Made by a program: the position numbers and the translations under genes
Notes under the pieces: generated by a model
The model's database searches: none
What the model was told of the DNA's origin: nothing
The model's input: only the letters and a program-made list of their open reading frames with translations
Assembly (NCBI GenBank): GCA_035373625.1
Contig: DAOSNS010000022.1
Coordinates: forward strand, 11,036-75,035
Source: DSWT01 sp035373625
GTDB taxonomy: Bacteria > Chloroflexota > Anaerolineae > B4-G1 > SLSP01
DNA length: 64,000 nt
Direction of reading: 5' to 3'
Shown here: positions 7,988 through 15,772 of the stretch, piece after piece
How positions within the stretch are numbered: position 1 is the stretch's first letter
Layout of the letters: the number at the start of each line of letters is the position of its first letter

Positions 7988-9757
7988 ATGGATTCGATTG
8001 TCGAAAATTCATCATATCGGCTGCAGCTTAAAGGGTTCCTTCGCACTCTGACCGGTCGCCGACGGAATCTGTACTCTTATCTACCCTTCATCACACTGTT
8101 CGTCCTGGCGCTTCTCTGCGCCGGCTGTACGACGCCCACGCTCGGGCCGACACCCACGCCGACGCGCACCCCGCGTCCCACCTATTCGCCCACACCCACA
8201 TTGACGCCGACGCCCGTTCCCCCCACCCCCACGCCCACACCCGCCTTCCCGGTGACGGCCGGCTGCGCGGCGAGCATCCCCGATGCGGCCTGTGACCGCT
8301 TCCGCGCGCGCGTGGCCGAAGCCGCAGATTACTTCGTCTGGAGCGACGACGCCGCGCAGGCAGATACGCTTTTGGGCGGCGCGGAGTTGCCGAACGCTAC
8401 GCCCCTGGGGGTGTGGACTTACGCCGTCGTTGCCCCTTTCTTCACCGTGGATGACGACATAACTACTGCCGACTTGCGCGCCACGTGGAGCGGAACGCCC
8501 GCCGGTCCTTTTGCCCTCCACGCCCTGCTGGCCACTACCGACACGCTCGACGCACTCACGTCCCTGTGGGGCGCGCCGGCCCTCGGCGCCGTCCAGACCG
8601 TCGCGGCGACGGAGCTGTTGACCATCGCCGAGCAAACGGGCGCCTGGGCCATTGTTCCCTTCGACGCGCTCGAGCCGCGCTGGAAGGTGCTGCGGTTGGA
8701 TGGCCTTGTGGTGGTGGATAAGGGCCTGGATATGACGGCTTATCCGCTGGCGGTGACGCTCTACTGGAGCAGCGCCCGCCGTCCCGAGACACTCGATTTA
8801 TTGCCCCGCGACCCCGATACGTTCTCTAACCGCATTGAGCAAAATATGACCCGCGTGGTGATGACCGGCGTGACCGCTATGACCCGTGAGACGGCGATGT
8901 TGATGGATCGCAAAGGCGTCACCTATCCGGCGCAGGACATTTTGCCCTGGTTTGCCAACGCCGATTTCGTCCACGTCAGCAATGAGGTCTCCTTCAAGCC
9001 CGACTGTGTGGCCGAGGGCAGCGGTACGATGTCGTTCTGTTCCCACGACAGTTACATCGGCCTGCTGGAGGCCATCCACGCCAACATTATCGAACTGACG
9101 GGCAACCATCTTGAGGACAAAGGGCCGCAGTGGGTGGATCACTCGCTGGAGATGTACCGCGCGCGCGGCTGGCAATGGTTCGGTGGGGGTGCCAATCAGG
9201 CCGACGGCGCGAAGCCGCTGACGGTGACGCACGGTGTCAATCGCATCGCTTTCATCGGGTGCAACACCGTCGGCCCGTTCGCGGGGGAAGATTCCGGCGG
9301 GGCCGCGCGCTGCGACTTCGAGCAAATGCGGGCCGATATTCAGCAGTTGCAAGCCGACGGTTATCAAACAATTGTCACCCTGCAATATCTCGAAGACTAC
9401 AACTACACGCCTACGCCGCAGCAAATCCGCGACTTCCGCTATCTGGCGGAGGCCGGCCCGGTTTATGTGCAGGGCAGTCAGGCGCATCAGGCGCAGACGA
9501 TGGAATTCTACAACGGTGTTTTCATTCATTATGGTCTGGGCAACTTTTTCTTTGATCAGATGTGGAGCGACGGCACGCGCCAGGAATTTGTGAATCGGTT
9601 GACGTTCTATAACGGGCGTCTGCTGAACGTGGACTTGCGCACGGCCATTCTGGAGGAGTCCGGACGTCCACGGCCTATGACGGTGGGCGATCCCGATCCC
9701 GCCGCGGATCGGGCGAAGTTTTTGCAGATGATTTTTGATTTGAGGATCAGGGATTAG
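7988..9757 (+). CDS. CapA-family (PGA_cap) lipoprotein
   Basis: 589 aa from the ATG at 7988. The open frame runs back into the tRNA, so earlier starts are not credible. A hydrophobic segment ends in the lipobox LLCAGC. A Pro/Thr-rich linker (TPTPTRTPRPTYSPTPT) follows, then about 150 residues without clear family, then the CapA metallophosphatase-like domain: VVMTGVTAMTRETAM, FVHVSNEVSF, ELTGNHLEDKG, IAFIGCNTVGP, VTLQYLEDYNYTP, QGSQAHQAQTMEFYNG and IHYGLGNFFFDQ. Family members are linked to poly-gamma-glutamate capsules, but many in Chloroflexota are of unknown function. No other capsule genes are nearby. The protein is likely anchored on the outer face of the membrane. Confidence 0.85.
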   Translation: MDSIVENSSYRLQLKGFLRTLTGRRRNLYSYLPFITLFVLALLCAGCTTPTLGPTPTPTRTPRPTYSPTPTLTPTPVPPTPTPTPAFPVTAGCAASIPDAACDRFRARVAEAADYFVWSDDAAQADTLLGGAELPNATPLGVWTYAVVAPFFTVDDDITTADLRATWSGTPAGPFALHALLATTDTLDALTSLWGAPALGAVQTVAATELLTIAEQTGAWAIVPFDALEPRWKVLRLDGLVVVDKGLDMTAYPLAVTLYWSSARRPETLDLLPRDPDTFSNRIEQNMTRVVMTGVTAMTRETAMLMDRKGVTYPAQDILPWFANADFVHVSNEVSFKPDCVAEGSGTMSFCSHDSYIGLLEAIHANIIELTGNHLEDKGPQWVDHSLEMYRARGWQWFGGGANQADGAKPLTVTHGVNRIAFIGCNTVGPFAGEDSGGAARCDFEQMRADIQQLQADGYQTIVTLQYLEDYNYTPTPQQIRDFRYLAEAGPVYVQGSQAHQAQTMEFYNGVFIHYGLGNFFFDQMWSDGTRQEFVNRLTFYNGRLLNVDLRTAILEESGRPRPMTVGDPDPAADRAKFLQMIFDLRIRD

Positions 9758-9877
9758 GGATTGAGGAGTAGAGAATTCTCCGGGAACCGGCGGTTCACCG
9801 GCGGTCGGATGAAAACAACGCGTTCCAGTGTCAAGAGAGATTCGCAAGATTAGCAGTTTATTTTCCGGGGAGGGATC

Positions 9878-10696
9878 ATGACATTGCCGACAATTGCTGT
9901 AATTGGTTCTGGAGTGATGGGTGAAGCGTTGATGAAGGGATTGTTGCGCCAATCCCTGATCGAATCACAGTCCATCATCGGCACGGATACGTGGCGCGAG
10001 CGGCTGGAAAACCTGGAGGCCCAGTATCACATCCGCACGTCGTTGGATAACGCTGCGGCAGCTCGTGAGGCCGAAATCGTGTTCCTATCGGTCAAGCCAC
10101 AGGTGATGGGGACGGTGTTGGAGAATCTCCGTGGGCACGTGCGCCCCGGTGCGCTGGTCTTCTCCATCGCGGCGGGGGTGCGCATCGAAACGCTACGTCA
10201 GGGGTTGGGGGTCGAGAGCATCATCCGCGCTATGCCCAACACACCGGCGCAGATCGGGCAGGGGATTACCGTGTGGACGGCGACAGAGGCCGTGACCGGG
10301 CAACAGCGGGAATACGCACTGACGATCCTCAAAGCACTTGGGGAAGAGGTCTACGTCACCGATGAGCATTACCTGGATATGGCGACGGCGCTCTCCGGCA
10401 CCGGCCCGGCCTACGTCTACCTGTTTATGGAAGCGCTGGTAGATGCCGGCGTCCACCTGGGATTCTCACGGCACATCGCGCAGAAGCTGGTTTTCCAGAC
10501 GGTGATCGGCTCGGCGAATTTTGCGCGGCAGTCGGATCTTCACCTGGCGTCGCTGCGCAATCAGGTCACATCCCCCGGCGGGACGACGGCCGAGGCGCTC
10601 TATCACCTGGAAAAAGGGGGCTTCCGCACGGTGCTTTCGCGGGCGATCTGGGCCGCCTACGTGCGTTCGGCAGAACTGGGGCGCGATAAAACGTAG
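9878..10696 (+). CDS. proC: Pyrroline-5-carboxylate reductase
   Basis: 272 aa, typical family length. The N-terminal Rossmann motif is IGSGVMGEALMKG. VKPQVMGTVL and AMPNTPAQIGQG lie in the central part. The C-terminal signature is LSGTGPAYVYLFMEALVDAG with SPGGTTAEALYHLEKGG. It catalyses the last step of proline synthesis, the NAD(P)H reduction of pyrroline-5-carboxylate. The GGGGAGGG ribosome site is close to the ATG. The gene is convergent with rpsT, and a shared hairpin terminator lies between. Confidence 0.96.
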   Translation: MTLPTIAVIGSGVMGEALMKGLLRQSLIESQSIIGTDTWRERLENLEAQYHIRTSLDNAAAAREAEIVFLSVKPQVMGTVLENLRGHVRPGALVFSIAAGVRIETLRQGLGVESIIRAMPNTPAQIGQGITVWTATEAVTGQQREYALTILKALGEEVYVTDEHYLDMATALSGTGPAYVYLFMEALVDAGVHLGFSRHIAQKLVFQTVIGSANFARQSDLHLASLRNQVTSPGGTTAEALYHLEKGGFRTVLSRAIWAAYVRSAELGRDKT

Positions 10697-10715
10697 GGCG
10701 ATAAAAGACAGCACA

Positions 10716-10747
10716 AAAGCAGCGGGGAGTCTATGCCCCGCTGCTTT
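10716..10747. terminator. Bidirectional terminator between proC and rpsT
   Basis: A perfect 12-bp stem (AAAGCAGCGGGG 10716-10727 with CCCCGCTGCTTT 10736-10747) and 8-nt loop, with T-runs at the end on both strands. Confidence 0.85.
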
Positions 10748-10800
10748 GATAAGATAAAGCCATCCTTGCGCAGGTCACGAACCCTTGCAAGGGTATATAA

Positions 10801-11076
10801 TTATTGCGCCCGCTTTTGCAAAGCGTTGATTTGTTGCATCAGCCGAGACTTGAGCCGCGCCGCCTTGTTGGGGTGGATGACGTTCTTCTTGGCGGCCTTA
10901 TCCAGCTGGCTGGCAGCCTTCGGCATCAGCGCCAGGGCTTGAGCGGCATCGCCGGCGGCGATTGCTTCGCGCACCATCTGCAACGCGCCCCGCATTTGCC
11001 CTTTGACCTGTCGGTTGCGCAACCACTTGCGATATGAACTACGAACCTGCTTTTGGGCTGATTGAGTGTTTGCCAC
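10801..11076 (-). CDS. rpsT: 30S ribosomal protein S20
   Basis: 91 aa, basic, with the S20 layout: N-terminal SAQKQVRSSYRKWLRNRQ and C-terminal VIHPNKAARLKSRLMQQINA. S20 binds 16S rRNA in the small subunit. The start is a GTG (VANTQSAQ) with GGAGG about 9 nt upstream. It stands alone, as is common for this gene. Confidence 0.95.
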   Translation of the reverse strand: MANTQSAQKQVRSSYRKWLRNRQVKGQMRGALQMVREAIAAGDAAQALALMPKAASQLDKAAKKNVIHPNKAARLKSRLMQQINALQKRAQ

Positions 11077-11169
11077 GCTTGTTCCTCCAAAAACTTCTAG
11101 CTAAATCTTCCGTTACCGGACAAAAGTATACCCCATATTTGTTTTTTGTCCAGTTTGGGCCGAATCAAG

Positions 11170-11194
11170 CAAAATCCCCCTGTGATCAGGGGGA
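11170..11194 (-). terminator. Hairpin terminator of the sigma/DUF5667 operon
   Basis: CCCCCT-GTGATC-AGGGGG at 11176-11193. On the minus strand it is followed by ATTTTGC. It lies 37 bp beyond the stop of the DUF5667 gene. Confidence 0.65.
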
Positions 11195-11230
11195 CTTTTT
11201 GTGAGAAAGTTTCAGCGATGTGTCTGGTGG

Positions 11231-12523
11231 TTAATGGCCACCTCCACTGCCAGCACCGCCGCCGTTTCCACTACCCGATCCACCGTTCCCACCGGTGCCG
11301 CCTTCACTACCGCCAGTGCCGCCGGTGTTGCCTGCACCGCCGCCGGTGTCACCGCTGCCGCCACCGGTGTTACCTGCACCACCGCCGGTATCACCGCTAC
11401 CGCCACCGGTGTTGCCTGTGCCACCGCCGGTGTCACCGCTGCCGCCACCGGTGTTACCTGCACCACCGCCGGTATCACCGCTACCGCTGCCGGTGTTGCC
11501 TGTGCCACCGCCGGTATCACCGCTACCGCTGCCGGTGTCAGAACCGCCGTTGCCGCCATTTTCACTGCCATTATCAATGTTGCCGCCCTGTTTGTTCTTG
11601 TTTTGGCCTTCGTCGCTCGGGGTGTTACCCTCAGCTTCGCCATTCTCGTGTTGCTTGTCGTGATCTTCAGTCTCACCGTAGCGCTCCTGACAATCGCCAA
11701 AGCACTGCTGACCATTGTCTTCCCCGTTGCCGTTATCATTGGGATTCGGGCCGGGCGATTCAACATTACCCGGAGTCTCGTCGTCGCCCCTGTGTGGCCC
11801 TGAGTCGCCGAGATGTTGCTGGGTCTGCTGCATCGTTTTCAGCATTGTCTGAATCCTGGCCTGGGTGGGTTCAGGGTGTTCGGGATCGTTGCTCTGATGC
11901 AAACGCGCCATCAATTGTGTCATCACGCGCACCTGGTTCTGTAGCGTGCTAGAGATGTGGGTGCGCAGTTGCAATTGCTGCGTTTCATCAAGGCTCTCCA
12001 TCGTCTGCAAAGCCGTTTTAACTTGTAGCTGATAACGCACGGTGAGCGGTTCGGGAATTTCGTCGCCACGCTCAACCAGGGCGACCGCCTCATCTACTCG
12101 CTCTTGAGCATAGGCGAGCGCCAACAGGACTTTTGCGCTGCCATCCCCGGTTGTTGCCAGGCGTACATTTTCGTATTGCACTTTCACGGGATACAACACC
12201 GATCCCGGCAAACTCTCTTGGGACGCGCTGACCGTGCCGGCCGTCATGCCGAAGATGAGCGCAACTGCGATTAAGACTTTCACTAACGCGACCATACCAT
12301 CCTCCTTAAGTTGAAATGGGAATAGGTTCTTCCATACCTTACGACGTACCGTGGGGGTGGAGGATACGGCCTCGGCAGAAAATTGTCGCACTTCTGCCAA
12401 AAATGCGCGCCGGCGCGCTTCCCAAGACGTTGTCTCTGGTGCTGGGGTCGGGCGTAGAGCAGACAAAGCCGCAGCTACCTCAGGCGGCAATGCTTCTAGT
12501 GTACAATCGCGTTCACGTTTCAT
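11231..12523 (-). CDS. DUF5667 membrane protein, likely ECF sigma-factor partner, with Gly-rich repeat tail
   Basis: 430 aa from the ATG at 12523, which overlaps the sigma gene's 3' end by 11 bp (translational coupling). A cytoplasmic N-terminus of about 80 residues is followed by one membrane helix (ALVKVLIAVALIFGMTAG). The DUF5667 signature comes next (SLPGSVLYPVKVQYENVRLA, then AYAQERVDEA). An acidic Gln/Asn-rich region leads to a C-terminus built of five 14-residue Gly-rich units. The one-helix topology and gene pairing suggest an anti-sigma role (inference). The long low-complexity exported tail could contact the envelope. An earlier ATG exists within the sigma gene but adds unconserved residues. 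Confidence 0.8.
   Translation of the reverse strand: MKRERDCTLEALPPEVAAALSALRPTPAPETTSWEARRRAFLAEVRQFSAEAVSSTPTVRRKVWKNLFPFQLKEDGMVALVKVLIAVALIFGMTAGTVSASQESLPGSVLYPVKVQYENVRLATTGDGSAKVLLALAYAQERVDEAVALVERGDEIPEPLTVRYQLQVKTALQTMESLDETQQLQLRTHISSTLQNQVRVMTQLMARLHQSNDPEHPEPTQARIQTMLKTMQQTQQHLGDSGPHRGDDETPGNVESPGPNPNDNGNGEDNGQQCFGDCQERYGETEDHDKQHENGEAEGNTPSDEGQNKNKQGGNIDNGSENGGNGGSDTGSGSGDTGGGTGNTGSGSGDTGGGAGNTGGGSGDTGGGTGNTGGGSGDTGGGAGNTGGGSGDTGGGAGNTGGTGGSEGGTGGNGGSGSGNGGGAGSGGGH
11309..11518 (-). repeat. Five tandem 42-bp coding repeats
   Basis: They encode five 14-residue units DTGGG(T/A)GNTG(S/G)(G/T)(S/G)G at the end of the DUF5667 protein. Units differ at few positions, which suggests recent expansion and likely length variation between strains. 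Confidence 0.85.
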
Positions 12524-13061
12524 TCCCTTCCTCCAAAATACGTCGTAAACTGTCAAGCGCACGGTGTTGTAAGGCTTTGACTGCACCCTCGGTTCGTTCG
12601 ACGACCCGGGCAATCTCCGCGTTGCTCAATTCTTCCAGGTACCGCAGTGTGATGACCTGTTGTTGGAGCGGCGTCAATTGTCGTAAGGCGGCGCGGGCCC
12701 GCTCAACCTGCATTTGCTGTTCCACGTGGACTACGCCGCGATCTGATTCTGCCAGGGTCTCTTCCACACCATCTAGCGATTCCGGTTCTTGTGCTGGTTG
12801 GCGGCGGTAGAAGTCAACGATCAGATTGTGTGCTACGCGATAGAGCCAGGCCGAGAGATGTTCCGTTGGACCGCCCCCCTGCTTCAAAGCAACCAGGAAA
12901 CGGTGGAAAGTTTCTGCTGTGATCTCTTCTGCCGTGTTCTGATGTCCAACGTGCCGATAGACATACCGATAGATAACTGGCGCGAAGGTATCGTAGATTT
13001 GCGTCAGTGCATCCTCGTTCCACTGTCGTGCGCGTCTCAACAAAGCGTCTGCTGTCTTCAC
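12513..13061 (-). CDS. ECF-type RNA polymerase sigma factor
   Basis: 182 aa. Region 2 is seen as ALTQIYDTFAPVIYRYVYRH, AEEITAETFHRFLVAL and AWLYRVAHNLIVDFYRR. Region 4 follows as LTPLQQQVITLRYLEELSNA with EIARVVERTEGAVKALQHRA. No region 3, as in ECF factors. The start is a GTG. The gene ends inside the start of the DUF5667 gene, so the pair is a sigma factor plus membrane regulator module. Confidence 0.92.
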   Translation of the reverse strand: MKTADALLRRARQWNEDALTQIYDTFAPVIYRYVYRHVGHQNTAEEITAETFHRFLVALKQGGGPTEHLSAWLYRVAHNLIVDFYRRQPAQEPESLDGVEETLAESDRGVVHVEQQMQVERARAALRQLTPLQQQVITLRYLEELSNAEIARVVERTEGAVKALQHRALDSLRRILEEGNET

Positions 13062-13310
13062 ACGTGTGCCCTATTCTCTACGACGCAAAACCGCGAAAAA
13101 AGATACGGGAGCTTAACTCTGTGGTTTGAGTGAAAACCCTGGGGGTATTATACTCTGTTTGGGGATACTCTTCACAACTGCTCGGGGCGCTCGTATCCAG
13201 CCGGCCCTGGTCATATCCGAGAAAGAAAAATAGTCATTGATTTGTCGGGTTGCTTTTTTTGTTGGATTGAAAATTTAGATGACTCCGATTATACTTATAG
13301 TATAGGCGTG
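13062..13310. other. Divergent spacer, no gene seen
   Basis: Between the sigma gene (minus) and the response regulator (plus). It is AT-richer than its surroundings (for example ATTATACTTATAGTATA near 13288). No ORF with a ribosome site is visible. It must contain the sigma-operon promoter. Confidence 0.4.
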
Positions 13311-13338
13311 TTGGTTCTTTAGGAGTTTCCGTTATAAT
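13311..13338 (+). promoter_or_regulatory. Promoter of the single-domain response regulator
   Basis: TTGGTT (13311-13316) and TATAAT (13333-13338), spacing 16 bp, about 50 nt before the ATG. Confidence 0.5.
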
Positions 13339-13390
13339 GTTTGTGGGAAGATTTTGATGCTTTGCCTCTTGACGGTAAGGAGATCCCATT

Positions 13391-13777
13391 ATGGTCAAGA
13401 TTCTTCACGTTGAAGATAATGCAATACAACGGGAACTGGTACAGCGGCTGCTCGAGTTGGAATTCCAGGGGTGTGAGGTACAATTTGCCGGCAACGGCCG
13501 GGAAGGTTTCGAGCGTGCTCAAAGCTGGCAACCCGATATTATTCTGATGGATTTGCGCATGCCGCAAATGGATGGGTTCGAGACCATCCAATCCCTCAAA
13601 AATACACCGGTGACCGCCCACATCCCCATCATTGCCGTCTCCGCCTGGGCAAACTTGAAGAATGAGGAACGCGCTCTCTCCCTGGGAGCAAGCCGTTGTC
13701 TGGTAAAACCCTTCGATCCCGATGAGCTTATGGCGGCCATTAAAGCCTGTCTTGCCGAGAGCCAGCACTCCTCTTGA
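13391..13777 (+). CDS. Single-domain (CheY-like) response regulator
   Basis: 128 aa, receiver domain only: Glu8/Asp9, phosphoacceptor Asp54 (IILMD), Ser in AVSAW and Lys in LVKPF. AAGGAG lies 9 nt upstream of the ATG. There is no output domain, so it must act by protein contact or as a phosphorelay intermediate. No kinase is adjacent; candidates in the window are the 5.9-, 43.4- and 59.2-kb kinases. Its stop codon lies in the left target duplication of the MITE-like element. Confidence 0.93.
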   Translation: MVKILHVEDNAIQRELVQRLLELEFQGCEVQFAGNGREGFERAQSWQPDIILMDLRMPQMDGFETIQSLKNTPVTAHIPIIAVSAWANLKNEERALSLGASRCLVKPFDPDELMAAIKACLAESQHSS

Positions 13778-13783
13778 AACCTG

Positions 13784-13936
13784 CATGGCCTTATCATTCT
13801 TGCTCCGAGGGGAACGCCAGTTCCCCGTTTTAGCTGATAGAGCAACGCGGATCTGGCGATCCGCTCAAAGCAACGCGGATATGGCAATCCGCTCGCAGCC
13901 AAATGAAGTTGCTGTAACGAGAATGATCAAGCCCTG
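13784..13936. mobile_element. MITE-like element (153 bp)
   Basis: It is flanked by identical 10-bp direct repeats TTGAAACCTG (13774-13783 and 13937-13946), which look like a target-site duplication. The ends are imperfect inverted repeats: CATGGCCTTATCATTCTTGC on the left, and CAGGGCTTGATCATTCTCGT as the reverse complement of the right. Inside are two 28-bp tandem units (13841-13868 and 13869-13896), each holding the palindrome GCGGAT...ATCCGC. There is no coding capacity. A partial relative lies at 3252-3309. Confidence 0.7.
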
Positions 13937-13946
13937 TTGAAACCTG

Positions 13947-14163
13947 TTTGCTTATTTTACGTAACCTTTCTATAATAAGAGAATAAAGCAAAGAGTTCCC
14001 AGGCGGGATTTCACCTCAAACGAGGGCCAAAAATCGTCAACGGATCAAACGGATTTGAGTGGATTTTTAACTCGCATTTTTAGGAGGGAATTCGGGAGAA
14101 GGGGGTGAGCAGCATCCTGACCCCAATCCCCAATCCCTGAACCATTTTCATAGGGAGACTAAA
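13947..14163. other. Intergenic region with degenerate repeat text
   Basis: It contains GTCAACGGATCAAACGGATT at 14037-14056, a half copy of the CAACGG palindrome family, and phrase-like text CCCCAATCCCCAATCCCTGA. No gene is seen. Confidence 0.45.
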
Positions 14164-14772
14164 GTGATAGAAGGGTTACTGGATCTCGCTTCGGCATTTG
14201 GACTTTCGGCCTCGGCGGGGTTGAATGCATATATTCCCATGCTGGTGTTGGCGCTTCTGGCGCGCTTCACCGGGCTGGTGGAGTTGGGGGAGCCGTGGTC
14301 GGCCCTGACAAGCTGGTGGATCATCGGCTTGCTGGGGGTGTTGCTCATCATAGAGACGTTGGCCGACAAAATCCCCGCCGTAGATACCGTCAACGATGTC
14401 ATCCAGACCGTCGTCCGCCCCACAGCCGGCGCGATTGTGTTCGCTGCGACGACTCAAAAAACCATCCACCTGCACCCGGTTTTGGCTTTCGCTTGTGGGG
14501 TGATCCTGGCCGGCGGCGTGCATCTCGTCAAAGCCGGTGGACGCCCGGTGGTTACGGCAACCACCGGCGGCATGGGCAATCCCATTGTGAGCACCATCGA
14601 GGATATTGTTTCGACCATCACCTCCCTCATCGCCATCATTTTCCCTTACCTGGTCCTGGCCTGGCTGTTTCTGCTGGTGCTGTTGATCTACCTGGTGGTA
14701 CGCCGGCGCCGGCTACGCGCCGAAGCGCGAGCGATGTCGGCATCCGTTACCTCGCCACCCACGCGACGCTAA
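14164..14772 (+). CDS. DUF4126-family membrane protein
   Basis: 202 aa, about five hydrophobic helices. Family features include GLSASAGLNAYIPMLVLALL near the N-terminus, ETLADKIPAVDTVNDVIQTV, and VRPTAGAIVFAA. A small basic cytoplasmic tail (VVRRRRLRAEARA) ends the protein. The start is a GTG with AGGGAG upstream. Function unknown in the family. It is followed on the same strand by two small Pro-rich membrane proteins. Confidence 0.85.
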   Translation: MIEGLLDLASAFGLSASAGLNAYIPMLVLALLARFTGLVELGEPWSALTSWWIIGLLGVLLIIETLADKIPAVDTVNDVIQTVVRPTAGAIVFAATTQKTIHLHPVLAFACGVILAGGVHLVKAGGRPVVTATTGGMGNPIVSTIEDIVSTITSLIAIIFPYLVLAWLFLLVLLIYLVVRRRRLRAEARAMSASVTSPPTRR

Positions 14773-14840
14773 ACATTCACTAACAGAAGTATCTGCTATT
14801 CGCTATTTGTCATTCACTATTTTTCATTGAGGAGGACATT

Positions 14841-15059
14841 ATGACTCAAAGCCCTTTTTATGAACCCGAAACTCCGCCACCTTACTCAACACCTCCTGCT
14901 CCGCCGAAGAAGAAAAATACCTTGCTTATCATCGTTATTGTGGCTGCCGTGCTGCTGCTGTGCTGTTTCTGCGCTGTGGCGGCCTGGCTTCTGTGGACTT
15001 ATGGCGATCAGATTCTCTATCAATTGGGCCTTAGTTCACTGCTGACCTTGATCTATTGA
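14841..15059 (+). CDS. Small Pro-rich single-helix membrane protein
   Basis: 72 aa. A Pro-rich N-terminus (PETPPPYSTPPAPPKKK) is followed by one membrane helix with a Cys cluster (LLIIVIVAAVLLLCCFCAVA) and a short WTYGDQILYQLGL tail. A strong ribosome site (GAGGAGG) precedes the ATG. It shares its layout with the next gene, so the two are likely paralogs. Function unknown; orientation suggests a cytoplasmic N-terminus because of the KKK before the helix. Confidence 0.7.
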   Translation: MTQSPFYEPETPPPYSTPPAPPKKKNTLLIIVIVAAVLLLCCFCAVAAWLLWTYGDQILYQLGLSSLLTLIY

Positions 15060-15174
15060 ATCCGGGAAGATCACCGACAAAGGAATTGGGGACCAGGGAT
15101 TAGGGATTGAACGGTCTTCCTCATCCCCAATTCCTTATCCCCGGTTACTCACTGTTTTTTTATAAGGAGAAGCT

Positions 15175-15696
15175 ATGACCGAAGATTTTATATCCACCCC
15201 AGAATCGCCGGAAGCTGAAGCCGCTCCGGAGCTGCCGTCGCCATTTGATTTCGAGACACCACCGCCACTGCCGCAGGAAGCCGTCGAGGCGGCGGATTTA
15301 GAGCCTGCTGGGCCGCCGCCGTTGCCTTTCGAGACGGAGTCTGCTGTTGTAGAACCTCCCGCCGTGACGCCGGAGGTCAAGGCGGTTGAAACGCAAATGT
15401 TGGGGACACCCCCTATACCCACGCCGCCACCGACACCGCCGTCCTTTGTGAACGCGCCGCCGCCAACTCCTCCCACACCGCCGCCATCTTACGCGCCACG
15501 GCCCGCAATGGCAGATTTGACTGCTGCGGAACAGGCCACGCCCAAAAAGAGCAACCAGACGTTGATCATCATCCTGATCGTTGTTATAGCGCTGTTGCTG
15601 TTGTGTTGTTGCTGTATTTTGCCGGTCGGATTGGTCATCGTTAACTGGGACAACATCATGTACAGCATGGATCTTTCCTTTTTCGCGTTGCTCTGA
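15175..15696 (+). CDS. Pro-rich single-helix membrane protein, paralog of the preceding gene
   Basis: 173 aa. About 120 acidic Pro/Glu-rich residues (for example PPIPTPPPTPPS) lead to KKSNQTLIIILIVVIALLLL, then a CCCC cluster and a short WDNIMYSMDL tail. The helix, Cys cluster and tail mirror the 72-aa protein upstream. The ribosome site AAGGAG is clear. No enzymatic motif is seen. The disordered Pro-rich part could be a protein-binding region (inference). Confidence 0.7.
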   Translation: MTEDFISTPESPEAEAAPELPSPFDFETPPPLPQEAVEAADLEPAGPPPLPFETESAVVEPPAVTPEVKAVETQMLGTPPIPTPPPTPPSFVNAPPPTPPTPPPSYAPRPAMADLTAAEQATPKKSNQTLIIILIVVIALLLLCCCCILPVGLVIVNWDNIMYSMDLSFFALL

Positions 15697-15722
15697 GTAA
15701 GTCACGTATCGGCATCTTCTTT

Positions 15723-15758
15723 AACTTCCCAGGCCGCGCGCAGGCCTGGGAAGTTTGC
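15723..15758 (+). terminator. Hairpin terminator between the small membrane protein and uvrC
   Basis: A perfect 13-bp inverted repeat (AACTTCCCAGGCC 15723-15735, GGCCTGGGAAGTT 15743-15755) with 7-nt loop. The T-run is short. Confidence 0.65.
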
Positions 15759-15760
15759 TG

Positions 15761-15766
15761 TATAAT
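15761..15766 (+). promoter_or_regulatory. Perfect -10 box just before uvrC
   Basis: TATAAT at 15761-15766, only 6 nt before the GTG at 15773. If used, transcription would start at or very near the GTG and give a leaderless mRNA. No good -35 hexamer is seen, and the upstream space is taken by the terminator hairpin. Confidence 0.4.
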
Positions 15767-15772
15767 AAAGGC

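Noticed and set aside
11309..11518. Possible CRISPR array (regular 42-bp period)
   Set aside because: Units are contiguous, without spacers, in frame, and encode Gly-rich residues.
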